Assembly (NCBI GenBank): GCA_937776645.1
Contig: CALMRI010000006.1
Coordinates: 1 to 41,018, forward strand
Source: an uncultured Alphaproteobacteria bacterium
GTDB taxonomy: Bacteria; Pseudomonadota; Alphaproteobacteria; Thalassobaculales; Thalassobaculaceae
Length of the DNA: 41,018 nt
Direction of reading: 5' to 3'
The first letter of the stretch is position 1. Every line of letters begins with the position of its first letter. Both the position numbers and the translations under genes were made by a program. This document shows, piece by piece, positions 34,130 to 41,018 of this stretch. Under the pieces are notes generated by a model. The model made no database searches and had not been told where the DNA came from. It saw only the letters and a list, made by a program, of their open reading frames with translations.

Positions 34130-35155
34130 CTAACGACCTAATTTTTTCTGAAACTGGGCTCTGTTGACCACTTCCGGATTGACCAGATTGTCCGGCGACT
34201 GGCCGCTCTTGACCGCCAAGATGGCGCGGGTATTCACCTCTCCCATGGTTGAGAACATCTGATCCGAGAAGCCGATCGCGTGCGGCGTGACGATGACGTT
34301 GTTGAGCTTCAGAATCGGGTCATCAGCGGGTGATGGCTCGGGATCGAAAACATCGATGGCGGCGCCCGCCAACCGCCCCTCGACCAAGGCCTGATAGAGC
34401 GCCTTCTGGTCGACAACCGGTCCACGCGAGGTGTTCACCAGATAGGACCCTGGCTTCATCTTGGCCATACCCTCGGCTGATCCGATGCCCCGGGTTTCGT
34501 CATTCAGCGGGCAGTTGAAGGACAGAAAATCCGCCTCGCGAAAGGCGGTGTCGATATCAACCAGGGTGACCCCCAGCTCCTCGGCGATCTTCGGGTCGAT
34601 ATAGGGATCATGGGCGATAATCCGCATATCGAAGGCGCGGATCAGCCGAACCACCTCGCGGCCGATATTGCCCAGACCGACAATTGCCAGAGTCTTGCCG
34701 ACCAGACCAACGCCGAAAAAGTCGAGCCGCGCTGGCCAGCCGAGCGGCCCGGTGCGGGTGACCCGGTCCTTCTCGACCAGCCGGTGCGCCAGCGCCAGGA
34801 TCATCAGCACCACCGAGCTGGCCATCGGCCGGCGGACACCGTCGGGGGTAATGGTTAAGGCCACGTCATGCTCGGTGCAGGCCGGCACGTCGATCCGGTC
34901 GAAGCCGACGCCCATGCGGGTGATCAGCTTCAGCCGGTCATCGTCGCGGAAGCTGTCGGCGGTGACCTTCTCGCCCATCAGCACCAGCGCGTCATAGCCG
35001 GCGATCAACTCTGGGTGGAGCGTATTACCCGGTTGCATCTGCTCGACCTCGACATCGCTGGCGCCGGACAGGGTGGACCAGTCGCAACTTGGAAAAGTCG
35101 GTTTTCCGTCGGCGCGGATGAAGGCGGCGCTTAGGCCGATGCGGAACGTGCTCAT
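34130..35155 (-). CDS. D-isomer-specific 2-hydroxyacid dehydrogenase (phosphoglycerate dehydrogenase-like)
   Basis: A 341-residue NAD-dependent enzyme that interconverts 2-oxoacids and D-2-hydroxyacids. The NAD-binding motif GLVGKTLAIVGLGNIGREVV and the HDPYIDPK acidic residue after strand 2 favour NAD. The catalytic triad is Arg (NTSRGPVVD), Glu (VFDPEPSP) and His (TPHAIGFS). The start MSTFRIGLSAAF has GGAGGAG 6 bases upstream; the 18 extra codons to 35209 are unlikely to be translated. The ACT domain of true SerA is lacking, so serine biosynthesis is not implied. It is 64 bases downstream of GluQ-RS on the same strand. Confidence 0.92.
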   Translation of the reverse strand: MSTFRIGLSAAFIRADGKPTFPSCDWSTLSGASDVEVEQMQPGNTLHPELIAGYDALVLMGEKVTADSFRDDDRLKLITRMGVGFDRIDVPACTEHDVALTITPDGVRRPMASSVVLMILALAHRLVEKDRVTRTGPLGWPARLDFFGVGLVGKTLAIVGLGNIGREVVRLIRAFDMRIIAHDPYIDPKIAEELGVTLVDIDTAFREADFLSFNCPLNDETRGIGSAEGMAKMKPGSYLVNTSRGPVVDQKALYQALVEGRLAGAAIDVFDPEPSPADDPILKLNNVIVTPHAIGFSDQMFSTMGEVNTRAILAVKSGQSPDNLVNPEVVNRAQFQKKLGR

Positions 35156-35219
35156 GTCGTCTCCTCCGTCGAGTGTTTGAAAGGAGTGTAGTGTGTTTGG
35201 CGAGACCATGGCGATGCCG

Positions 35220-36062
35220 TCAGCAAGCCAAAGCGACCATGTCTAGGATATCGGCGGGGGTGCGGCCGATGTCGCGCAGCGATCGCAGGGTCAACGATCG
35301 GTCGCGCTTGGCATACCGTCGCCCGGTTTCGTCGACCAGCAGTCGGTGATGGCGATAATCCGGGACCGGCAAACCCAACAGCGCTTGCAAGAGCCGATGG
35401 ACGTGGCTGGCGTGAAACAGATCCTGGCCCCGGGTGACCAAGGTTATGCCTTGCAGTGCATCATCAACGGTCACCGCTAGGTGATAACTGGTTGGCATGT
35501 CCTTGCGGGCCAGCACGATATCGCCGAAAATTTCCGGAGTCGCTTGCTGCGGCCCGGCGTCGACATCTCGCCAGCTGATCGGGCCGGCCATGGCCACCGC
35601 CTTGGCCATGCGCAGGCGCAGGACATGCGGCTCTGCGGCGGCCAGACGGCGGGCGTGCTCCTCGGTCGATATCAGCCTGTCAGTGTCGGTTACGGCGGGC
35701 CCGTCCGGACCCATTCCGGGGGCGAGATGGGGCGCTGAAAGCGTTTCGTTCAGTTGCTTTCGCGACATGAAGCACGGATACAGCAATCCCATCGCCTCAA
35801 GTTGCTTGAGCGCGCCGGCATGGTCAGCCAAATGCTCGGACTGACGGCGCACCGGGTTGGGCCACTCAAGCCCGAGCCAGGCCAGATCTTCAAGGATTGC
35901 GGCCTCGAATTCCGGGCGGCAACGGCCGATGTCGATATCCTCAATCCGCAGCAGAAAATCGCCGCCTTGGGCGCGTGCCTCGGCTGCCGCGAACAGGGCT
36001 GAATAGGCATGCCCGAGATGCAGATACCCGGAAGGACTGGGCGCGAAGCGAGTGATGGTCAT
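35220..36062 (-). CDS. gluQ: Glutamyl-queuosine tRNA(Asp) synthetase
   Basis: A 280-residue truncated relative of glutamyl-tRNA synthetase that attaches glutamate to queuosine in the anticodon of tRNA(Asp). The class I HIGH motif is HLGH in SGYLHLGHAYSAL, the substrate Glu/Asp region is LRIEDIDIGRCRPEF, and the KMSKS motif is degenerate (RYAKRDRSLTL), as in the family. The anticodon-binding domain is absent, as expected. The zinc site typical of E. coli GluQ-RS (CxC...YxxxC) is not kept: only PCFMSRKQ with one Cys remains. It is divergent from the esterase at 36230. Confidence 0.93.
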   Translation of the reverse strand: MTITRFAPSPSGYLHLGHAYSALFAAAEARAQGGDFLLRIEDIDIGRCRPEFEAAILEDLAWLGLEWPNPVRRQSEHLADHAGALKQLEAMGLLYPCFMSRKQLNETLSAPHLAPGMGPDGPAVTDTDRLISTEEHARRLAAAEPHVLRLRMAKAVAMAGPISWRDVDAGPQQATPEIFGDIVLARKDMPTSYHLAVTVDDALQGITLVTRGQDLFHASHVHRLLQALLGLPVPDYRHHRLLVDETGRRYAKRDRSLTLRSLRDIGRTPADILDMVALAC

Positions 36063-36229
36063 TGGGAATCAGTCATCGGGGCTCTGTTGTTATCTCGGCT
36101 TGACGGGGATTGTGGTATCTCGGCAGTGTTGGAATTCGTCAAGCGTTGGCGCTAATCAAACGCCGGACTGTCGCCGCCTGCAATGGCTGATCGACGGAAC
36201 CGGAAGCAGAGAATGTCGGGAGTAGCTAT

Positions 36230-36883
36230 ATGATGGACATCGATGGGCCGCGCCAAGCTCCTGCTGACGGCCAGTCCGCTCGGGCGCAAGTCATCCTACT
36301 GCATGGTTATGGCGCCGATGGAAATGACTTGATTGGTCTAGCGTCGTATTGGGCGCGGGAACTGCCGCATGTCGGGTTCGTCTCGCCGCACGCGCCGTTT
36401 CCCTGCGAGATGTCGCCACAGGGTCGGCAATGGTTCAGTTTGGGCGATCGCTCGCCGGAATCGATGCTCACCGGTACCCGCATGGCGGCGCAAGTCATTG
36501 ACGGTTTCATCGATGACGAATTGCAGCGACTTAATCTAACGCCGAACAAACTGGCGCTGGTCGGATTCAGCCAGGGGACGATGATGTCGCTGTTCGTCGG
36601 GCCGCGCCGGGCTGAGCAGATCGCCGGCATTGTCGGTTATTCCGGGCGTCTGGTAGCGCCGGAGCTGCTGGCTGGTGAAATCAAGACTAAGCCGCCGGTC
36701 ACCTTGGTCCATGGGGCCGCCGACGAGATGGTTCCGGCAGCCGCATTGGAGCAAGCGGTGACCGGATTGCAAGCGGTCGGGATAGAGGCGGCGTCGCAGA
36801 TGCGCCCCGGCCTCGGTCATTCGATCGACGATGAGGGGTTGCGCATTGGCCTTTCCTTCCTGCGGCAGGTGCTGGGAGACTAA
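36230..36883 (+). CDS. Alpha/beta hydrolase, phospholipase/carboxylesterase family
   Basis: A 217-residue cytosolic serine esterase of the carboxylesterase/acyl-protein thioesterase type. The oxyanion region VILLHGYGADGNDLIGLA is near residues 21-38. The nucleophile Ser lies in GFSQGTMM (near 113-120), the Asp in VHGAADEMVP and the His in GLGHSIDDEG. These enzymes hydrolyse short acyl esters or lysophospholipids. GGGAGT precedes the ATG. It is monocistronic, followed by a 207-base region with regulatory-looking palindromes before the HNH gene. Confidence 0.92.
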   Translation: MMDIDGPRQAPADGQSARAQVILLHGYGADGNDLIGLASYWARELPHVGFVSPHAPFPCEMSPQGRQWFSLGDRSPESMLTGTRMAAQVIDGFIDDELQRLNLTPNKLALVGFSQGTMMSLFVGPRRAEQIAGIVGYSGRLVAPELLAGEIKTKPPVTLVHGAADEMVPAAALEQAVTGLQAVGIEAASQMRPGLGHSIDDEGLRIGLSFLRQVLGD

Positions 36884-36921
36884 TCATCGGCAAAATGCCG
36901 GTGGGTTGATAAAATGTCGAC

Positions 36922-36935
36922 AACAAGATCTTGTT
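36922..36935. promoter_or_regulatory. Perfect palindrome, first of a pair upstream of the HNH gene
   Basis: AACAAGATCTTGTT is a perfect 14-bp palindrome. Its 10-bp core CAAGATCTTG recurs at 37008-37017, exactly 84 bases (about eight helical turns) further on. This is a candidate operator half of a looped or cooperative regulatory site. Confidence 0.5.
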
Positions 36936-37007
36936 ATGGTTTGGGTCAGATCGTCACGAGGAACGCGGTTACCATCGGTTTCGCGTTCGGCAATGGTGAT
37001 GAACAAT

Positions 37008-37017
37008 CAAGATCTTG
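37008..37017. promoter_or_regulatory. Second CAAGATCTTG palindrome upstream of the HNH gene
   Basis: This repeats the core of the palindrome at 36922-36935, and its centre is about 78 bases before the HNH start codon. Between the two copies lies an inverted repeat (GAACGCG at 36961-36967, CGCGTTC at 36982-36988). Confidence 0.45.
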
Positions 37018-37090
37018 TGCCGGTTAGGAAATTTTGCTTCACTAGACACGCTGAGCGTCGAACTGGGTGCACCCGAGGGAGAGTCAGGCC

Positions 37091-37678
37091 GTGTTATCCG
37101 CCGTGGAGAACTCACCGGCACTTGTATTGAACGCCGATTTCAGACCACTCAGTTATTTTCCACTGTCTTTGTGGTCGTGGCAGGAATCGGTTAAGGCGGT
37201 GTTCCTTGACCGGGTCAATATCGTCTCAGAATATGACCGAACCGTGCGCTCGCCGAGTTTTGAGATGCGCTTGCCCAGTGTCATAGCGCTAAAGGATTAT
37301 GTGCCGCAGGCCCGCCGTCCGGCCTTCACCCGTTTCAATGTTTTCCTGCGAGACCGGTTCACCTGCCAATACTGCGGTGGTCGCCTGCCCACCCCGGACC
37401 TGACCTTCGATCACGTGATCCCGCGCTCGCGTGGTGGTCGGACTAGTTGGGAGAATGTGGTAACCGCTTGTGGCGACTGTAACTTGCGTAAGGGCAACCG
37501 GATGCCGACCGTCGTCCAAATGCAACCTCGCAACAAACCGTGCGCGCCGACCGCCTATGAACTGCAGGAACACGGTCGCGCCTTCCCGCCAAACTTTCTG
37601 CATGAGAGTTGGCGTGATTTTCTATACTGGGATAGCGAGCTGGACCAGGATCCGCTGGATGTTCACCCGACCTTTTGA
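37091..37678 (+). CDS. HNH endonuclease
   Basis: A 195-residue HNH protein. The core is CQYCGGRLPTPDLTFDHVIP followed by RSRGGRTSWENVVTACGDCN and LRKGNR. It contains two CxxC zinc pairs, the DH of the first His motif, and Asn and the last Cys pair in the usual places. Before it is LNADFRPLSYFPLSLWSWQE, a segment shared by chromosomal HNH proteins widespread in alphaproteobacteria, whose biological role is unsettled. The start chosen is GTG at 37091, with GAGGGAGA 7-8 bases upstream; GTG at 37067 is possible. Nothing links it to a phage, intron or intein here. Confidence 0.92.
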   Translation: MLSAVENSPALVLNADFRPLSYFPLSLWSWQESVKAVFLDRVNIVSEYDRTVRSPSFEMRLPSVIALKDYVPQARRPAFTRFNVFLRDRFTCQYCGGRLPTPDLTFDHVIPRSRGGRTSWENVVTACGDCNLRKGNRMPTVVQMQPRNKPCAPTAYELQEHGRAFPPNFLHESWRDFLYWDSELDQDPLDVHPTF

Positions 37679-37718
37679 ACAAGTCGGTTTCCGGCGCACT
37701 TGCTCGATGGTCGGTTGT

Positions 37719-38273
37719 TCAAACCCGCTCAGATAGCCAAATCGCCGCCCGGCTCCCGGCCTGGATGACCCGGCGCAGCACCGGATACCCTGGTGCATCC
37801 TCACCGCCGCGGGCGATCGCGGTGTCGCGGTGCGCTTGTTCCTCGGCACGAAACTCCTCGATCGTCTCGCGCAATTTGTCCTCGTCCTCGCCAAGCTGGG
37901 CGGATTGCCGGGCATAGTGTTCGTCGATCACCTCCTCGACCGCGATGGTGCAGGCCATGGCGGCTTTGGGGCCCAGCAGCGCGGTGCCGGCGCCAAGCGC
38001 GAAACCGGCGAGGTTCCAAAGGGGATACAGCGCGGTTGGCCGCACCCGGCGCTCGACGAGCAAACGCTCAAAGGTCGCGAGGTGGCGATCCTCCTGGGCC
38101 TTCATATGGCGGATCGTCTCGCCATCGGCGCTGCGGCCGAGCACCGCGAGTTGCCCCTCATAGATCCGCTGGGCGCCGAACTCACCGGCATGGTCAACCC
38201 GGATCATCCGCTCGATCAGCTCTTCGCGCGTCAGGTCGCCGGGCAGGCGGTTCTCGGCGGTTTGTTTGGTCAT
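37719..38273 (-). CDS. coq7: Demethoxyubiquinone hydroxylase (COQ7 family)
   Basis: A 184-residue di-iron ferritin-like monooxygenase that hydroxylates 2-octaprenyl-3-methyl-6-methoxy-benzoquinol in ubiquinone synthesis at the inner membrane. The iron ligands appear as RVDHAGEFGAQRIYEGQ (Glu), AQEDRHLATFE (ExxH), VEEVIDEHYARQ (Glu, ExxH) and FRAEEQAHRDTA (ExxH). Length is normal. Its ATG overlaps the dsbB stop (ATGA), and it is last in the dedA-dsbB-coq7 operon. Confidence 0.95.
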   Translation of the reverse strand: MTKQTAENRLPGDLTREELIERMIRVDHAGEFGAQRIYEGQLAVLGRSADGETIRHMKAQEDRHLATFERLLVERRVRPTALYPLWNLAGFALGAGTALLGPKAAMACTIAVEEVIDEHYARQSAQLGEDEDKLRETIEEFRAEEQAHRDTAIARGGEDAPGYPVLRRVIQAGSRAAIWLSERV

Positions 38274-38809
38274 GTTGTCGCTCCGTCGCGATCGGTTCGC
38301 CGGGATTTATCCCACGCAATCCCGGCGGCGCTCCAAAGCGCGAAGACCGCCATGGCGGTCGAGATCAGCATATGGTAGCCGGCCATGGAAATACCGAATA
38401 GCGACCACGGCACTTCGTCACAACGGACTACCGGCTTGGCCAGGAGTTGCGCGCGTAATCCGGCGATCGTGTCGGCGGCGCTGGTAGAGCCGCATTCCGT
38501 TGTTCCCTCCCACCAATGCAACTCGACCCCGACATGAAAGCCGGCGATTCCGGCGCCTGCGAGCAGGGCCAATCCGGCAACGGCGATCGACCAGGCGGCC
38601 ACGACCGGGCGTGGCGCGGCCATGACCGCGATTAGCGTGAGGCCGAGGACAGCGGCGTGGGGAACCCGCTGGTAAAGGCAAAGCACACAGGGCTGCATAT
38701 CGCCGAGATACTGAAACCCATAGGCCCCGGCAAGCAAGGCGGCGGAGCCGAGGAACAGGAGTATCGCCGGCGCGCGGTGGTTCGATAGCATGGGTTGCGG
38801 TCGCTCCAT
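38270..38809 (-). CDS. dsbB: Disulfide bond formation protein B (DsbB-like)
   Basis: An inner-membrane protein of 179 residues from the ATG at 38809 (an in-frame ATG at 38791 is an alternative). It has four predicted helices. The first cysteine pair is in QPCVLCLYQR after helix 1-2, and the second pair is the Cys of TTECGSTS and that of VVRCDEVPW in the periplasmic loop, so the redox relay is complete. DsbB reoxidises DsbA and passes electrons to ubiquinone. The start is 8 bases from the dedA stop and the gene overlaps coq7 by four bases. An open frame to 38932 runs into dedA and is not credible. Confidence 0.92.
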   Translation of the reverse strand: MERPQPMLSNHRAPAILLFLGSAALLAGAYGFQYLGDMQPCVLCLYQRVPHAAVLGLTLIAVMAAPRPVVAAWSIAVAGLALLAGAGIAGFHVGVELHWWEGTTECGSTSAADTIAGLRAQLLAKPVVRCDEVPWSLFGISMAGYHMLISTAMAVFALWSAAGIAWDKSRRTDRDGATT

Positions 38810-38817
38810 TAGTTCGC

Positions 38818-39399
38818 TTAGAGCAGATATTTGAGGGCGATAAAACCGCCGATCAACAGCACGAAGAACAGGAATGTCACCGGGCCGAGATGGCGCTCCA
38901 GAAATCCACGGATCGCCGGTCCAAATTTCCACAGCAGCGCCGCGACAATCAGGAAACGAAGGCCCCGTGCCAGGACCGAGGCGATGAAGAAGACCATTAG
39001 GTCAAGGTGGGTCGCGCCGCTGGCGATGGTGATGACCTTGTAAGGAAACGGCGTTAGGCCAGCGCCAAAAACGATCCAGGCGCCCCATTCGTTGTACATC
39101 TCGCCGAAGGCCGCGAACTTTTCGGCATAACCGTAGAAATTCAGTAAAGCCTGGCCAATCGACTCGAATAGAAACAGACCGATCGCATAACCCGTCATGC
39201 CGCCGGCGACCGATGCCGCCGTGCAGACTAGCGCGAGCCTGAGCCAGCGGTCCCGGTTTGCCAGCACCATGGGAATAAGAATCACGTCCGGCGGGATCGG
39301 AAAGATTGAGCTTTCGATGAACGACACCAACGCCAGCCACCAGATCGCGCGGCGATGCCCGGCAGCGGCAAGGGTTCGCTCGTAGAGGGATCGCAGCAT
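38818..39399 (-). CDS. DedA/YqaA-type (SNARE-associated) membrane protein
   Basis: A 193-residue inner-membrane protein of the DedA superfamily, YqaA-like branch. The start used is MLRSLYERTLAAAGHRRAIW. Family marks are FIESSIFPIPPDVILIPMVL, the GMTGYAIGLFLFESIGQ helix, and the FGAGLTPFPYKVITIASGA re-entrant motif, with several further helices to the C-terminus. Members act as undecaprenyl-phosphate or phospholipid flippases. The start codon directly follows a perfect 12-bp hairpin and has no Shine-Dalgarno sequence. A GTG three codons earlier, inside the hairpin, is an alternative. It is the first gene of the operon with dsbB and coq7. Confidence 0.9.
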   Translation of the reverse strand: MLRSLYERTLAAAGHRRAIWWLALVSFIESSIFPIPPDVILIPMVLANRDRWLRLALVCTAASVAGGMTGYAIGLFLFESIGQALLNFYGYAEKFAAFGEMYNEWGAWIVFGAGLTPFPYKVITIASGATHLDLMVFFIASVLARGLRFLIVAALLWKFGPAIRGFLERHLGPVTFLFFVLLIGGFIALKYLL

Positions 39400-39437
39400 C
39401 TGATACACCCACGCGCGACGGTGCCTGGGTGTATCAG
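39400..39437 (-). promoter_or_regulatory. Perfect 12-bp inverted repeat abutting the dedA start codon
   Basis: CTGATACACCCA (39400-39411) and TGGGTGTATCAG (39426-39437) pair perfectly around a 14-base loop. On the minus strand the 3' arm ends at the base just before the ATG. It could be an operator or an RNA hairpin controlling initiation of the dedA-dsbB-coq7 operon. Confidence 0.6.
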
Positions 39438-39927
39438 CGTAACGGGACCTGGGCAAGGCAACGGAGAACCGCGTTTCGAAATGCGCATGCCTTTGTGGCG
39501 CGCTCGTAGGTGCCGTGAGGGCGCTCAAGGTGTGGTGAGAGCGTTTGGCGGGTAACTTACCCACGCTTCGCTCGAACGATCGATTCCTTTGACCCTAAGC
39601 GTTCATCGTCGAGAGTGCGTCGATATCCGGATCGATGTCCAAAAAAATGGTCCCCCAGCAGTCCGGCACGGCCTTGTCCTCAAGTGCCTGGACCATGAAC
39701 CTTCTATTCATGCGGCGAACGGCCCAGCAAGTTTGGGATTCGCGCGCTCCCATCTCCCAATGCTATCGGCGGACGCTCAGGATTTCGACCAATCATTGGC
39801 CCGGCTTTATCAAAAGTTGCTGGCGGGCTTCGACGGCGCTATGCTCTTAACCTCACCAATGGCTGGATATCAAACAACGGCCACGAGACAGGATGAATTG
39901 CGTTACGGCAGGGAAGGATTTTACAGC
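39438..39927. other. Divergent intergenic region, no supported gene
   Basis: About 490 bases between the dedA hairpin and the TRAP binding-protein start. A plus-strand frame is open from 39589 into that gene, but the part before the signal peptide has no recognised pattern and would destroy the signal peptide's N-terminal position, so I treat it as non-coding leader. Promoters for both directions should lie here. Confidence 0.5.
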
Positions 39928-40978
39928 ATGCGCAAGACAATTATGGCCCTTAGTGTCATCGGCTTCGGCATCGCCGGATTGACCGGCACCGGGCTACCAA
40001 CACAGGCAGGAGCTCAGGAAGTCAAAGGCCCCGAGGTTACTTGGCGTCTTTCACTTTGGGGCAAACGTCGCGCCTTTACCGAAGGTCTGGAGTACGTCTC
40101 CAAGAACGTGAGTGATAAGACCGATGGTAATTTCAAACTCAAACTTTTCTACGGCCAGCAGCTGTCGAAGAGTAAAGAAAATCTCGACGGAATCTCCGTC
40201 GGCGCCTTCGAGGCCGCGTTGTTCTGCGCCGCGTATCATCCGGGCAAGAACCGCCCCTTGAACGTCCTCGATCTTCCGTTCCTGCCGCTTGGCGACCTGG
40301 ACTTGATGATCAAGGTCCACCAGATGATCTACGCGCATCCGGCCGCCAAGAAGGCTTTGGCTAACTGGAATGCGGTTTTGTTCATGCCGAATGTGCTGCC
40401 CCAGTACGAGTACATGGGCAAGGGCAAGCCGCCGATGAGCCTAAAAGACTTCGACGGTATGCGTCTGAGGGCGCTTGGTGGAATGGGCCGAGCGGCCAAG
40501 GCGATCGGCGCGGTGCCGACCACGGTCCCGGCTTCCGAGACCTACACGGCGCTGCAACGCGGTACCGTGGACGCGATCGGTTTCCCGTACACCTACACTT
40601 TCGCGGCGTATAAGCTGGACGAGGTTGCCGACTGGTACACCACTAATATGTCCCTCGGTACCGTGAATTGCCCGATCGTCTTCAACGCCGATTCCTATAA
40701 GGTGCTTCCGGATCAGTATAAGAAGCTCCTTGCCGATTCTGATCCCGGGCGCCGTCGAGGCGCAGAAGGCGGCATACGCGGCCAAGGACATCATCAATAT
40801 CAAGAAATGGGCTGCCAATCCGAAGTTGACCGCAATCGTCATCCCGGAGGCCGAGATGGCCGAGTTCCGCAAGATCGGCGGCGAGCCGCTATGGAAAGAA
40901 TGGGTCAAGGAAAACGAGGGCAAGATCCCGGCACAGGAGCTGCTGGATCTGGTCTTGAAAGCGGCTAAGGGCGGCTGA
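39928..40978 (+). pseudogene. TRAP transporter substrate-binding protein (DctP family), frameshifted
   Basis: A secreted solute receptor for a TRAP (DctPQM-type) transporter. The start MRKTIMALSVIGFGIAGLTG with a signal peptide has GGGAAGGA 9 bases upstream. The mature part shows VTWRLSLWGKRRAF, GISVGAFEAALFC, LNVLDLPFLPLGDLD, LRALGGMGRAAKAIGAVPTT and ALQRGTVDAIGFPYTYT, all DctP-like. Near 40735-40742 the frame breaks: the original frame becomes nonsense (DPGRRRGAEGG), while the next frame continues plausibly as LIPGAVEAQKAAYAAKDI to a stop at 40978. One extra base (or two lost) explains it. Real inactivation and a sequencing error are both possible. The membrane subunits would lie beyond the window. 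Confidence 0.85.
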
Positions 40979-41018
40979 TAGCTAACTCTTGAAGCCTATC
41001 TAAAGGTCGCCGGGCCAA

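Noticed and set aside
37091..37678. HNH nuclease as part of a defence island or mobile intron
   Set aside because: No methyltransferase, helicase, reverse transcriptase, phage or integrase gene is adjacent. The flanking genes are ordinary chromosomal ones.
39589..39927. In-frame upstream extension of the TRAP binding protein
   Set aside because: It would bury the signal peptide 113 residues inside the protein. A good ribosome-binding site exists at the internal ATG.

Overview
The window reads as a chromosomal segment of a GC-rich alphaproteobacterium (about 60% G+C by eye). The lineage is inferred from a short COQ7-type ubiquinone hydroxylase, a DsbB, a GluQ-RS, a YajQ protein, PotABCD- and TRAP-type uptake systems, and the density of FMN, Fe(II)/2OG and CoA-dependent catabolic genes. 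I saw no rRNA, tRNA, CRISPR array, prophage or intact transposase.

Region 1 (1-23276) is a catabolic/accessory block. It holds a partial quinone oxidoreductase, a GMC oxidoreductase, three luciferase-like (LLM) flavin monooxygenases of different subfamilies, two TauD/TfdA dioxygenases, two amidohydrolases of the same subfamily, an aberrant SDR, an acyl-CoA dehydrogenase and a 3-hydroxyisobutyrate-dehydrogenase-like enzyme. It also has an MFS transporter and a complete spermidine/putrescine-type ABC importer (ATPase divergent from binding protein and two permeases). An HMG-CoA-lyase-like enzyme overlaps a CaiB-family CoA-transferase, followed by an SDR remnant. The plausible theme is import of an organic cation or acid, oxidative cleavage of C-N, C-S or C-O bonds, and feeding of the product into CoA-thioester metabolism. 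The substrate cannot be read from sequence. An orphan HigA antitoxin lies here behind a decayed HigB toxin gene.

Region 2 (23277-30640) holds yajQ, a Baeyer-Villiger-type monooxygenase, an M20 amidohydrolase, a cupin protein, an MsbA-like ABC exporter and folB. Region 3 (30640-35160) has two NIPSNAP genes flanking a threonine-synthase-like PLP enzyme and two decayed genes (a methyltransferase and a small membrane protein), then a D-2-hydroxyacid dehydrogenase. Region 4 (35220-39400) is core: GluQ-RS, a carboxylesterase, an HNH nuclease with a pair of identical palindromes upstream, and a tight dedA-dsbB-coq7 operon. Region 5 (39400-end) holds a TRAP binding-protein gene with a frameshift.

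No recognised defence or mobile system stands out. The most unusual items are the SDR with a split nucleotide-binding motif and no YxxxK, the HMG-CoA-lyase variant paired with a CoA-transferase, the paired palindromes before the HNH gene, the perfect hairpin touching the dedA start codon, and the cluster of decaying genes.
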